Under the pieces are notes generated by a model. The model was not told the origin of the DNA, did not search any database, and saw nothing but the letters and a program-made list of their open reading frames with translations. This document shows positions 8,585 through 17,433 of a stretch of DNA of 64,000 nucleotides, piece after piece. The stretch is from the NCBI GenBank assembly GCA_963674475.2, contig CAXXFQ010000019.1:248001-312000 (forward strand), in the 5' to 3' direction. The position numbers and the translations under genes were made by a program. Positions within the stretch are counted from its first letter, which is position 1; each line of letters opens with the position of its first letter. This DNA is from CAXXFQ01 sp963674475 (GTDB lineage Bacteria > Planctomycetota > Planctomycetia > Pirellulales > Thermoguttaceae).

Positions 8585-9277
8585 TTACATGAATCCGCAG
8601 TCCATCCCCAATCGGGTTTTCAGCTCTTCGAATTGCTGGGAGTAATACTCACTCGACGAGTGGACGTGTTCGGCCTCGGTAATGAAACGAAGCGATTCGT
8701 CCAGATGGACACTTCGATCTTCGAAGATCTCTTCATACGCATTTTGCTGTTCCCCATAGACGATCAACAGTTTGTGTTCGTCCAGTTGCACTTCCTGGGG
8801 GATGCCCGGATTGAGGACCGCAATACCGACACAACCGTCATTAATCAAGGTGTCCTCATATTCGTAAAGGATACTCTTGAGGACCGGCATGTCGATGTGT
8901 TCCCGATACAGGTCGGTATGGCCGGCCTGATCGCGATTGTGGCTCGTTTCCAAGACGACGTCGACGACCGGGCCGAGCGGGTCCAGAAGATCGAGGAACG
9001 TCTCGAAAAGGGCGTCTTTCGTGACGGCGCCCATCAAAACGGGGACATTTGTTTGGCTTTCCTCGTCTTTAAACGAGTCGTGCCGGAAGCCTTGGGCTGG
9101 GACCACTTGCAAATCATACGAAGGTCGTATCGCGTCGGTCAGAGCGAAATTGCCATATCGGCTCACGCCCAAATGCGCTTCCAGTTCCTCTTCCGTAAGG
9201 TGTTCAAAGCTACTGGTGCCCAACGGCATTGAGCCGTCGCGGAACACGTTACGAAAAAATTTCTTCAGAAAGCCCAT
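8585..9277 (-). CDS. Conserved-looking hypothetical protein, cytoplasmic
   Basis: 230 aa, acidic, without a signal peptide or membrane segment. The N-terminus MGFLKKFFRNVF is a short amphipathic helix. The middle holds alternating strand and helix patterns (PVVDVVLETSHN, LKSILYEYEDTLINDGCVGIAVLN, HKLLIVYGEQQNAYEEIF) like a compact alpha/beta fold. The C-terminus is helical and acidic, ending SSEYYSQQFEELKTRLGMD. I do not recognise the family and name no function. The gene is monocistronic: long gaps on both sides and a terminator at 8466-8506. Codon use resembles that of neighbouring genes, which supports its being real. Confidence 0.75.
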   Translation of the reverse strand: MGFLKKFFRNVFRDGSMPLGTSSFEHLTEEELEAHLGVSRYGNFALTDAIRPSYDLQVVPAQGFRHDSFKDEESQTNVPVLMGAVTKDALFETFLDLLDPLGPVVDVVLETSHNRDQAGHTDLYREHIDMPVLKSILYEYEDTLINDGCVGIAVLNPGIPQEVQLDEHKLLIVYGEQQNAYEEIFEDRSVHLDESLRFITEAEHVHSSSEYYSQQFEELKTRLGMDCGFM

Positions 9278-9936
9278 AGATGCTCTCGTTGGTTACGTGT
9301 TGTGTATTTTCCGTTTTCCTGCTGAGCGGCAAACCGACCTTGGGGGCCGATTCGCACTAGTCAACCGTAGGTTAAAAATGATCCGTCGGTCAGAGCCATT
9401 TTTCCGGGAAGCGAAAAAGTCGAATAAAATTTCCCTTTTCGCACCGTTTCAAACCGAGAAATCAGCCGATTCGGAAGAACCGTTTTCTCAAGCCCGATTT
9501 GCCCAAAGGTCCGGGAATCGGTAGGTTACGGTTCTTTTTTTCACGGCCGTGGCCCCTTCCCCAAGAGGAAGAATCGTTCCGTTCCTGCGGTGATTAAGTA
9601 AGTGTAGCACTCGAAAACCGGTTTGCTTTGCCGAGGTGCCCGCTTTTTTCAGGTTTGTTTTCCGGCAAGGAGATGTCGTTTCGATCAGCGAAGTTTTACC
9701 GGGCGACTTTTTCGGAAAAACGGTTTCCAAAGGGCCGGGAATCAAGATTCGTTTTTTCTCGGGGCCTCGGTGGGTCGATTCTTTTGAGTGATTCACGTAA
9801 AATGTTCTCTATGGTAGGTTCCCCTGCCAGAAAAATTTTCCCCGGCAAAAAGCTCCTTGAAGAACCCCGTTGAAAAATAACGCGGTTTTTCCTTCTGTAA
9901 CGACCCAATTTCAAGACCAGCAAAGAAGGGCCAAAC
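9278..9936. other. Intergenic, divergent promoters expected, no gene
   Basis: This 659-base gap separates the 230-aa gene (minus) from the transglutaminase gene (plus), so both promoters should lie here. No ORF looks real. A hairpin at 9863-9890 (AACCCCGTT-gaaaaat-AACGCGGTT then T-rich) lies about 50 bases before the plus-strand start and could be a weak attenuator. Two similar G-rich blocks occur near 9504 and 9727 (AAAGGTCCGGGAATC, AAAGGGCCGGGAATC). Confidence 0.35.
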
Positions 9937-11574
9937 ATGTTCCAGCGAAAACCCTATCGACTCTGCCACGGTTGGCGATCGCGATGTGTCATGGGGGGAG
10001 CCGTCCTGGGTGGGCTGGTGGTGTTGGTTTTTTTTGCCGGATGTGCGAAAGAGGAAACTCCCTCGGCCCCAAATGCTCCTTCCGCGGCGACCGAGGCGCC
10101 CCGTTTTACACAAACGGATCGTGACGGGAAATCGAACCGGTCGGCCGCAATTCCCGCGGACGGTCGAGCCTTTTGGGATCTCATCTATCTGCAGGGGGGA
10201 CGTGTTGGTCAGACCCATACCCGAATCGGACGGGTCAAGCAAGGCGGACGAGAGGTCCTCGAGTTGAGGCAGGAGATGGAGATTACGGTCGATCGCTTCG
10301 GACAAACGGCCACATTGGGGTCCGAGTTGGTCAGTCACGAAACGCTTGAGGGGCGCCTGATCGATTTCGAAAGCATCATCAAACTTGGTCCCACGCCGCA
10401 AAAGACACGCGGACGCGTGGAAGGGGACCGGTTGATCATCGAGACTGAAACCCAAGGGGCCAAGGCGTCCCGCTCTCTTGATTGGGGGGAGGAGAATCAA
10501 GGGTTTTACGCCGTCGAACGGTCCATGCGGGAAAATCCACTCCAACCCGGGCAACGGCGCCGGGTCATGACGTTGGAGCCGACGATGATTTTGCCGATGG
10601 TCGTCGAGTTGACGGCGCAAGATTTCGAGAATACCCCGCTTCTTGAGGGCTCGGAAGAATTGTTGAAAATTGATATGGTAACCAAAATGGAGCCTGGGAT
10701 GCGGCTTCAAGGGGCGGTTTGGGCCGATCCCGACGGCGAGGTCCGCAAGACCTGGATGCAGACGCTCGACCAGACGACCTATCGGGTCACTCAGGCCGAA
10801 GCGCTTGCGGCGAAAAACGGCCCCACGAAAAAAGTCGACCTGGGAATCCTTTCGACCGTTTCGATCGACCGACCGATTCGGCAGCCGCACGAGACCCGAC
10901 GGATTCGGTATCGAATCACCTTGGAAGAAGGGAATCCGGCGAGCGTTTTTACCAGCGGGGTCAATCAAACGGTCCGGTCGCTTTCCCCGTCGACGGCCGA
11001 AGTCATCGTCCGAGCAATTCGTCCCCAGACGCCCAAGGCCGATTTGCCCACAAGCGGTGAGGGACCGACGGACGACGACCTCCGACCCAATCCGATCATC
11101 CAGTCGGACGATCCGAAGATCGTCGCCATGGCCCGCGAGGCGGTGGGCGAGACGACCGATACCTGGCAACAGGCTGTCGCGCTGTCGAAGTACGTTGGTG
11201 CGAATATCGAAACGGTCGATTTTTCGCAGGCGTTTGCGACCGCTTCGGAGGTGGCCGAGTCGCGTCGGGGAGATTGTACGGAACACGCCGTTTTGCTGGT
11301 CGCCTTGGCCCGCGCTGTCGGGATTCCCGCGCGAACGGCGATCGGGTTGGTTTACTCCGGCCAGTTGGGCGGATTTGGGTACCACATGTGGGCCGAACTC
11401 TATGTCGACGACCGATGGATCCCGCTCGACCCGCTTTTCGGGCCGGAAGGGATCGGGGCGGCCCATTTGAAGTTGGCCCACAGCAACCTCAAAGAGGCGA
11501 TGTCGGAAACCGCCTTTTTGCCGGTGCTGCAGGTCATGGGAAAACTGAAAATCGAACTGCTCGAACAGGAGTAA
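9937..11574 (+). CDS. Transglutaminase-like lipoprotein
   Basis: 545 aa. The ATG at 9937 follows GAAGGG at a good distance. A hydrophobic segment ends in a lipobox (VLVFFAGC, Cys about residue 36), so the protein is exported and lipid-anchored. The middle (residues about 70-330) is beta-rich and begins with DLIYLQGGRVGQTHTRIG. The C-terminal third is a transglutaminase-like (papain-fold) domain with a full triad: Cys447 (RRGDCTEHA), His483 (FGYHMW) and Asp498 (IPLDP). Such proteins act as cysteine peptidases or transamidases on envelope substrates; the actual substrate is unknown. The next gene starts six bases after the stop, so they form a two-gene unit, although no functional link to cobalamin adenosylation is obvious. 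Confidence 0.9.
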   Translation: MFQRKPYRLCHGWRSRCVMGGAVLGGLVVLVFFAGCAKEETPSAPNAPSAATEAPRFTQTDRDGKSNRSAAIPADGRAFWDLIYLQGGRVGQTHTRIGRVKQGGREVLELRQEMEITVDRFGQTATLGSELVSHETLEGRLIDFESIIKLGPTPQKTRGRVEGDRLIIETETQGAKASRSLDWGEENQGFYAVERSMRENPLQPGQRRRVMTLEPTMILPMVVELTAQDFENTPLLEGSEELLKIDMVTKMEPGMRLQGAVWADPDGEVRKTWMQTLDQTTYRVTQAEALAAKNGPTKKVDLGILSTVSIDRPIRQPHETRRIRYRITLEEGNPASVFTSGVNQTVRSLSPSTAEVIVRAIRPQTPKADLPTSGEGPTDDDLRPNPIIQSDDPKIVAMAREAVGETTDTWQQAVALSKYVGANIETVDFSQAFATASEVAESRRGDCTEHAVLLVALARAVGIPARTAIGLVYSGQLGGFGYHMWAELYVDDRWIPLDPLFGPEGIGAAHLKLAHSNLKEAMSETAFLPVLQVMGKLKIELLEQE

Positions 11575-11580
11575 GGAATC

Positions 11581-12135
11581 GTGCCGATTTATACTCGTGG
11601 TGGGGACCGAGGGGAAACCGATCTGGGGCCCGGAGTTCGCACTGACAAGGATTCTCCCTCGATTGCCGCGCTGGGGGCGCTGGACGAGCTGAGTGCCGCG
11701 ATCGGTGTGGTTCGGGCTGAAGAGCTTTCCGGCTCGGTCGAGATTCTTCTAAGAGAAGTCCAAGAAGCCTTGTTCGAGTTGGGCGCCGACCTTTCGGGCA
11801 CGGCGGCCAGGTGGGCCAAGCGGACGCCATTTCCGGTGGAGCGGGTTGAATCGCTCGAACGGGCGATCGATCGTTTCGATGCCGACCTGCCGAAGTTGAA
11901 GCAGTTTGTGGTGCCGGGCGGCGCGCGGGCCGGGGCCTTGCTGCACTGGGTTCGGACCATCTCGAGACGGGCCGAGCGGTCCTTGGTCGGCGTTGAGCGT
12001 CAGATGTCGGAGGTCAATCCGGCCTGGCTGGCCTATATGAATCGGTTGAGCGATTTGTTTTTCGTGCTGGCACGGACGGCCAATCGAGAGGCCGGGGTCG
12101 AAGAGCGACAAAGATGTCCAAAGGAGCTGTCCTGA
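11581..12135 (+). CDS. ATP:cob(I)alamin adenosyltransferase, PduO type
   Basis: 184 aa, starting at a GTG whose ribosome site (AGGAG) overlaps the end of the upstream gene, so translation is probably coupled. It begins with the family hallmark IYTRGGDRGETDL, the ATP-binding segment, followed by the bundle helices with GALDELSAAIGVVRAEE. Near the C-terminus are VPGGARAGALLHWVRTISRRAERSL and LAYMNRLSDLFFVLAR, which carry the conserved arginines and the NRLSD motif of the active site. It transfers adenosyl from ATP to cob(I)alamin to make coenzyme B12, for example for methylmalonyl-CoA mutase. Length matches the family. No other B12 gene is adjacent. Confidence 0.95.
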   Translation: MPIYTRGGDRGETDLGPGVRTDKDSPSIAALGALDELSAAIGVVRAEELSGSVEILLREVQEALFELGADLSGTAARWAKRTPFPVERVESLERAIDRFDADLPKLKQFVVPGGARAGALLHWVRTISRRAERSLVGVERQMSEVNPAWLAYMNRLSDLFFVLARTANREAGVEERQRCPKELS

Positions 12136-12219
12136 GACGGGAAAAGGCGAGTTTACCTCGATTCCTTTTGGATTCTGAATTTCCCACCTTGATTTTTATT
12201 CCTCAAGGGAACCTGCCTG

Positions 12220-15200
12220 ATGAAGACGGTACACAATCTGCTTCTCTCTCTCGTCGCGCTTGATCGAAGTGTTGCTTTCCGCCGGTTATTCTGTTTGACG
12301 GTGTTGGTAATCCTGGCGGCTTGGCAACTTCCGGTTCAAGCCGAGGATTGGCCAACGTGTCGCAAAGACCGACGTCGAAGCGGCGTGACCGAAGCACGGC
12401 TCGCTTTCCCGCTGGCAGAAGCGTGGCGCTACGGGGCGACCCATGCGCCCAGGCCGAGTTGGCCCGAATCGCCCGCGAAGGACGATATCGCCGCCAAAAT
12501 TTCCAAACTGACGCCGGCGGTCGTCTTCGATAACGCGTTTGGTATTGTCGCGGCGGGCGGGCGGGTTTTCTTTGGTTCCAGCGCCGACGACGCGGTTCGC
12601 TGCCTGGACCTCGACACGGGCGAGCTGCAATGGGTCTTTACGACCGAGGGCCCGATCCATTTGGCCCCGGCGGTGGCGGGGGATCGGGTTTTTGTCGGAA
12701 GCGATGACGGGCGGCTTTACTCCCTCGGTGCCGAAACGGGCAAGTTGCAATGGCGATTCGACGTGGATCCCGAAGGCGTCTGGTTACCCGGCAACGGTCG
12801 GTTTATTTCGCGCAAGCCGGTCCGCGGAGGGATTGTGGTCGACGATGCCACGGTTTATTTCGGAGCGGGCCTTTTCCCCAGTCGGGGCGTTGAGCTTTTT
12901 GCATTGGAGACCGAAACGGGGAAACCGCGTTGGCGAAAATCGATCCCCGTTTCCGCGCAAGGCCCGATTGCCGCGAGCGAGGAGATGTTGATCGTTCCGA
13001 CGGGACGTACCGCGCCGACCGCCTTTTCCCGTTGTGACGGACGGCAGATCGGCAAACTGGGGAGCCTGGGAGGCTGTTTTGCGTTGGTCGCCGAAGACTG
13101 CTGCGCTTTTGGCACCGACGAACGGGGCCAGATGCGCTTGGTCGATCCGAAGACGCGCGAAGGGATCGTCGCGATCCAAGACGGGATCCGGATGATCGCC
13201 GACGGGCCGATGGTCTATGTCATGACCAAAGGGTCGCTTTACGCGTTGGATCGGGAGGCCTATTTGGCGGCGTCTCGTGAGGTGAGCCGGTTGGGGAAAA
13301 AGAAGAAGCGAACCGACAAGGAAAATCAACAATTCGAACAGGCCAAACGTCGCCAGGCCGAGGCACGACGGTGGACCACGGCACTGGAAGGGCCGTTTTA
13401 CGAGTTGATTAAGGCCGACGATCGGCTCTTGTTGGGCGCGGACGGCCAAGTCATGGCGTTCGACGTTACCAATGGCAAGATCGTCTGGTCGGGCGAGGTC
13501 GAGGGAAAGGCCTATCGTCTGGCGGTCGCCGAAGGTCGCTTGCTGGTCAGTACCGATCAAGGGGTGATTCAAGGTTTCGCGTCGGCCAACAAGAAAAAGG
13601 TTTCACGAAAGGTTTCACCAAAGGGGACGGTTCAGCCGATTTCCGTCTCAAAGAAGCCTTCTCCCACGGCGGGCGACAGGAAATCGGAGACAACGTCAGG
13701 CTGTATGAATCAGGAAAAAATCGCGCGGGCGGTTCTCGAAAATCTCGAGCAGGATCAGGGGTACGCGATGGTACTCGACCCGGGCGACGGGGAGCTGATT
13801 CGCGCCCTTGCCGAAGGTTCGCGGTTTCAGATCGTCAGTGTCGAGGAAGACCGGGCGCAGTTAGCCGCTTTGGTGAAGCGGTTTCACCTGTCTGGAATCT
13901 ATGGACCGCGGGTTGCGCTTCGCCAAGGACGAATCGACGAGGTCGACTTCCAACGACAGACGATGAACCTGATCGTTTCGGAGTCGTTTCCCGACGTGGA
14001 TCGGGTCGCTCGATGGGCCCGGCCGTGCGGTGGGACGGTGGTTTTGGTTCAGCCCGAGGCGATTGATAAGGCGACGCTTGCGCGGCTTCGCGATTGGGGC
14101 CGGGGGAAGTTCGACTCGTGGGAGGTTTCCCAAAAAGACGGTTTCTGGATGGGAATCGGGCGTCGTGGCGCGTTGCCCGGGGCGGGGCAGTGGACCCACG
14201 GCTATGCCGAACCGGGGAACACGGCGTGTAGTCGGGATTTGCTCGTTACTTCGCCGGTCGAGATGCAATGGTTCGGACGGCCCGGGCCCGGCGGGATGGT
14301 CGATCGTCATCAGCGAACCTCGCCGCCGATGTATCTCGACGGTCGGCTGTTCGTGCCTGGCAGCGATCGGGTTTCGTGTGTCGACGCCTACAACGGGACG
14401 ATCCTCTGGGAACGAGCGATTCCCGGTTCGTGTCGGCTTTCGATTCCGCACGATTGTAGCGGTTTCTGTGTCGATCCTGAAACACTTTACGCCGCGGCGG
14501 CCGACCGGTGTGTCCGGCTCGATGTCCGAAATGGGCAGGAGAAGAAAACGTTTTCGATCCCACCGAGTGAAAACGAGACCAGGCCGCACGAGTGGGGTTA
14601 CTTGGCCCGCATGAACGGTCTTCTTCTCGGCAGCGCTTGCAAAAAGGGGGCCATCTATCGGTCGATGATCTACCAGGATTACAAAAAGGTCTGGTGGCGG
14701 GGCCAAGTCACGATTACCAGCGACCGGCTTTTCGCGCTCGACTCCGAAACGGGAAAACCGATTTGGCAATATCGGCCCGATGGCGTGGTGCCGAACCCGA
14801 CGATCGCCGCCGGAGACGGGTGTTTGTTCTTTCTCGATTCCCAGAGCGAAAAGGCGAAAAACCATCCGACCGGCCGGATGGAGACCAATATTTTGTTCGA
14901 CGGTGATCAGGTCTTTTTGACCGCGGTCGATCTTGAAACGGGGAAGGCCCGTTTTCGCAAGCGGGTCGAGGTCAACCGGTTTGGCGAGCTGGTCTATCTG
15001 GTCTACTGCGACGGCCGGCTCATCCTGGGCGGCACGAGCGACGGCGAAAAGATGCTAACGACCATCTTGACTTTCGATAGTCGGTCGGGAGAACCGCTTT
15101 GGAGTAAAAGTCATCCGAGCGGGCTGAACACCGACGGCGCACACGGCGAGAACACGCGGCATCCGATCGTTGTCGGCGGAAAAGTCTATGCCTGGCCCTA

Positions 15201-15540
15201 TGCGTACGATCTGAAAACGGGCGAAAAGGTCGAAGGCTGGAAGTTCGACCGGGGCGGACACGGATGCGGTGAGATTGCCGCGTCACAGTACGGACTGTTC
15301 TGGCGAGGCAACACGCCGTGGATGTGCGATCTTGAAAAAGGGAACCGGTTTCGTCTCTCGCAAGTGACCCGGATCGGTTGTTGGATCAACGCGATTCCGG
15401 CCGGCGGGTTGATCCTGTTGCCCGAATCGGGCGCCGGGTGCACCTGCCCTTACTCCATCCAGACGTCGATCGCCCTGGTTCCGAAAGAGCCGGTTCTGGA
15501 CGAGATGGCCCCTCGTTCGAAAGAAGCGAAAGCCCCCTAA
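12220..15540 (+). CDS. Exported PQQ-like beta-propeller with inserted methyltransferase-like segment
   Basis: 1106 aa. The ATG at 12220 follows AAGGGAAC, and a signal sequence (LFCLTVLVILAAWQLPVQAED) precedes DWPTCRKDRRRSGVT, the usual first strand of planctomycete PQQ-propeller proteins. Residues about 60-460 are PQQ repeats (VRCLDLDTGELQW, LYSLGAETGKLQW). Residues about 490-620 differ: MNQEKIARAVLENLEQDQGYAMVLDPGDGELIRAL resembles motif I of SAM-dependent methyltransferases, followed by alternating strands and helices ending in GGTVVLV. From about residue 660 the propeller resumes (VSCVDAYNGTILWERAI, LFALDSETGKPIWQY) and ends CTCPYSIQTSIALVP. Likely periplasmic or surface-associated. Whether the inserted segment still binds SAM is unknown. 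A MITE-like element touches its stop codon. Confidence 0.88.
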   Translation: MKTVHNLLLSLVALDRSVAFRRLFCLTVLVILAAWQLPVQAEDWPTCRKDRRRSGVTEARLAFPLAEAWRYGATHAPRPSWPESPAKDDIAAKISKLTPAVVFDNAFGIVAAGGRVFFGSSADDAVRCLDLDTGELQWVFTTEGPIHLAPAVAGDRVFVGSDDGRLYSLGAETGKLQWRFDVDPEGVWLPGNGRFISRKPVRGGIVVDDATVYFGAGLFPSRGVELFALETETGKPRWRKSIPVSAQGPIAASEEMLIVPTGRTAPTAFSRCDGRQIGKLGSLGGCFALVAEDCCAFGTDERGQMRLVDPKTREGIVAIQDGIRMIADGPMVYVMTKGSLYALDREAYLAASREVSRLGKKKKRTDKENQQFEQAKRRQAEARRWTTALEGPFYELIKADDRLLLGADGQVMAFDVTNGKIVWSGEVEGKAYRLAVAEGRLLVSTDQGVIQGFASANKKKVSRKVSPKGTVQPISVSKKPSPTAGDRKSETTSGCMNQEKIARAVLENLEQDQGYAMVLDPGDGELIRALAEGSRFQIVSVEEDRAQLAALVKRFHLSGIYGPRVALRQGRIDEVDFQRQTMNLIVSESFPDVDRVARWARPCGGTVVLVQPEAIDKATLARLRDWGRGKFDSWEVSQKDGFWMGIGRRGALPGAGQWTHGYAEPGNTACSRDLLVTSPVEMQWFGRPGPGGMVDRHQRTSPPMYLDGRLFVPGSDRVSCVDAYNGTILWERAIPGSCRLSIPHDCSGFCVDPETLYAAAADRCVRLDVRNGQEKKTFSIPPSENETRPHEWGYLARMNGLLLGSACKKGAIYRSMIYQDYKKVWWRGQVTITSDRLFALDSETGKPIWQYRPDGVVPNPTIAAGDGCLFFLDSQSEKAKNHPTGRMETNILFDGDQVFLTAVDLETGKARFRKRVEVNRFGELVYLVYCDGRLILGGTSDGEKMLTTILTFDSRSGEPLWSKSHPSGLNTDGAHGENTRHPIVVGGKVYAWPYAYDLKTGEKVEGWKFDRGGHGCGEIAASQYGLFWRGNTPWMCDLEKGNRFRLSQVTRIGCWINAIPAGGLILLPESGAGCTCPYSIQTSIALVPKEPVLDEMAPRSKEAKAP

Positions 15541-15694
15541 CAGTCCGTTGAAAAAGTCCATCCGGGCCTTTTTTAACCTCGGCAATTGCGACAACAAGTG
15601 GCCGCAAGCCTCGCATAGTCAGCGTTTTTTTAAATCGCTGACCATGTGGAAAACATCCTGTTTTCCCTAGCAGCCAGTTTTTCAACAGGCTGCT
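15541..15694. mobile_element. MITE-like element with terminal inverted repeats
   Basis: About 150 bases bounded by CAGTCCGTTGAAAAA (15541-15555) and TTTTTCAACAGGCTG (15678-15692), which are inverted repeats matching at 13 of 15 places. Ends of the form CAGCCTGTTGAAAAA are typical of some transposase families, but no transposase gene lies inside. Internal hairpins are GTCAGCG/CGCTGAC (15618-15642) and GGAAAAC-atcct-GTTTTCC (15648-15666). It abuts the stop codon of the PQQ gene and may also end its transcript. A second copy of one end (TTCAACAGGCTGCT) recurs at 16998-17011. Confidence 0.65.
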
Positions 15695-15842
15695 AAATGC
15701 TTGCTTGGATAAGTGTTTTTTGATAAACTCATGCTGGTTCGTGTTTTTTTGCTCTTGTCGACAGAGTTTAAAGTGGAGTTTGAAGGTAAGTCTTGCAGTG
15801 AAGTTCGACGGGGGGAAGGTCACGCTGTTGAAGTCAGGCGGC
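15694..15842 (+). pseudogene. Decayed 5' fragment of an SHD1-protein gene
   Basis: Bases 15694-15735 are identical to 17308-17349, the upstream region of the intact SHD1 gene, and similarity continues to about 15780. Then 15798-15841 (GTGAAGTTCGACGGGGGGAAGG onward) matches the part of that gene encoding FKSLDGGKVTLLKSGG, with the start codon and signal-peptide region deleted and a stop shortly after. So this is a relic of a second copy of the gene at 17434, now lying just before the YdjC gene. Confidence 0.7.
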
Positions 15843-15863
15843 CGGGGTTAAAGAGAGACAAAG

Positions 15864-16928
15864 ATGCCAAAAGGGGTTATTATGAGCCAAGGGAAATTTC
15901 TTTGTAGTTGGTTCGGCGGGATTTTTGTTGCGGCGGCGCTCACTAATTTTGCGTGGGCGAATGAGGTAAAGGTGAACGAAAAGCAGGGGGAGCAAGCCGG
16001 GGCGAGTCGCTCGATAAATTGGGCGGATCGGCTCGGTTTTGGGGCCGAGAAGCGGGTACTGATTTTCCATATGGACGACCTTGGAATGTGCCACGAGGCG
16101 AATCAGGCCGGAATTCGTTATTACTCCGAAGGGGCCCTGCGCAGCGGCTCGGTCATGTCGGTCTGTCCTTGGTTCGAAGATTTTGCGGTTTGGTGGCTCG
16201 ATCATCCGGACTATGACATCGGTGTCCATCTGGCGCTGAACTGCGAATGGAAGTATTATAAATGGGGACCGGTTGCCCCGTGCGCGCGGGTGCCCCGTCT
16301 GGTCGATGCGCGAGGCTATCTGTATCGTGGGGTTAAGGAAACGGCCCAAAAGGCCACGGCCGAGGAGGTCGAGGCGGAGATCCGTGCGCAGATAGAGCGG
16401 GTGATAGCGCGGGGGTTGAAACCGACCCATCTGGATACTCATATGGGAGCCCTTTACGCGCGGCCCGAGTACGCGATCGCTCTGATGAAGGTGGCCTGCG
16501 AGTACCAAATTCCGGCGTTCGTTCTGGAAATGTCGCCCGAGGTCCTTTTGATGATGAAAATGAAAGGGATCCCGTTTAACGCCGCGTTGATAGAGGCGGT
16601 CCGCGATTACCCAATGCCGAAACTCGACCGTTTTACCTACGTTCCCAATGGGGATTCGTACGAAGAGGTGCGGCAGCGGTTTTGCGATCAGGTCCAAGCT
16701 TTGCCGCCGGGGATTACCGAGATGATTCTTCATCCGTCGGACGAAAGCGATACGCTCAAGCGTATCACCGGCAGTTGGCAACAGCGGGTTTGGGAGGCGA
16801 AACTTTTTCACGATCCCGAAGTCAAAAAGTTTTTGCAAGAGGAAGGGATCGTCCAAACCGACTGGCGTGATTTGATGCGTCGTCACGAGGCGAGGCAGAA
16901 AAAGGTGGCGACCAATGGATCCCTTTGA
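15864..16928 (+). CDS. ChbG/YdjC-family carbohydrate deacetylase, exported
   Basis: 354 aa from 15864; an in-frame ATG at 15882 preceded by AAAAGGGG is an equally good start. A signal peptide (FLCSWFGGIFVAAALTNFAWAN) follows. The catalytic domain begins at about residue 65 with VLIFHMDDLGMCHEAN, which holds the metal-binding Asp of YdjC enzymes. Further family motifs are DIGVHLALNCEW and PTHLDTHMGALY, carrying the metal-binding histidines, and EMILHPSDES near the end. The family removes acetyl groups from N-acetylated oligosaccharides such as chitobiose. It stands alone between two duplicated fragments, as if inserted into, or left behind in, a rearranged SHD1-porin region. The exact substrate cannot be told. 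Confidence 0.88.
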   Translation: MPKGVIMSQGKFLCSWFGGIFVAAALTNFAWANEVKVNEKQGEQAGASRSINWADRLGFGAEKRVLIFHMDDLGMCHEANQAGIRYYSEGALRSGSVMSVCPWFEDFAVWWLDHPDYDIGVHLALNCEWKYYKWGPVAPCARVPRLVDARGYLYRGVKETAQKATAEEVEAEIRAQIERVIARGLKPTHLDTHMGALYARPEYAIALMKVACEYQIPAFVLEMSPEVLLMMKMKGIPFNAALIEAVRDYPMPKLDRFTYVPNGDSYEEVRQRFCDQVQALPPGITEMILHPSDESDTLKRITGSWQQRVWEAKLFHDPEVKKFLQEEGIVQTDWRDLMRRHEARQKKVATNGSL

Positions 16929-16997
16929 CGTTGATTTCTTGGTCGATTTTCGATTTTGAATTTTTCTCTTAGGTTTTTTATTGTGGAACGGGCCTTC

Positions 16998-17011
16998 TTC
17001 AACAGGCTGCT
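16998..17011. repeat. Single terminal repeat relic of the MITE-like element
   Basis: TTCAACAGGCTGCT here repeats 15681-15694, the right end of the MITE-like element, without the rest of that element. It lies about 40 bases before the duplicated porin fragment, so it may mark a deletion or recombination end. Confidence 0.5.
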
Positions 17012-17048
17012 GGGCTATCCCATGGTGCGTTTTCCCCGTTCGTTAAAA

Positions 17049-17308
17049 TGAAAAAAAGAGCGATTGCCTCGTCTGAGACAGTCGCTCTTTTTGCGTTGTA
17101 TTGGGAACGAAAGGTCGTTTTTCTCGTTCGACCGAGGCGGATCAGAACGTGTAGATCGCATCGACGGCGAAGGTGAACTGTTCCTCGCTCTGGAAGTCGT
17201 TGTAGACGCCGTCGCTCAACACCGGTTTGACGTCGGACCAGTCCCATCGGACTTCGGGACGCAACACGAATCGGCTGTTGGTTTGCCGGTTCATGCCGAA
17301 GGTCAGTT
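17049..17308 (-). pseudogene. Duplicated 3' end of the BBP2 porin gene with its terminator
   Basis: Nearly the same sequence as 19425-19684: the terminator (17050-17095 here), then the last roughly 55 codons of the porin gene on the minus strand, including the C-terminal segment that encodes FTFAVDAIYTF. Homology stops sharply at 17308, where the upstream region of the SHD1 gene begins. No start codon or remainder of the gene is present, so it is a non-functional fragment left by a tandem duplication. Confidence 0.85.
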
Positions 17309-17400
17309 AAATGCTTGCTTGGATAAGTGTTTTTTGATAAACTCATGCTAGTTCGTGTTTTTTCGTTCTTGTCGGAGCGGTTTCAAAGTGAGGTTCGACA
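17308..17400 (+). repeat. Direct repeat of the leader found at 15694
   Basis: The first 42 bases, starting TAAATGCTTGCTTGGATAAG, are identical to 15694-15735, and diverged similarity continues to about 17400. This is the leader and probably the promoter region of the intact SHD1 gene; the other copy precedes its decayed relic. Confidence 0.8.
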
Positions 17401-17433
17401 GGGGAGCAGGACTTGGGAAAAAGGGGATCAGTC

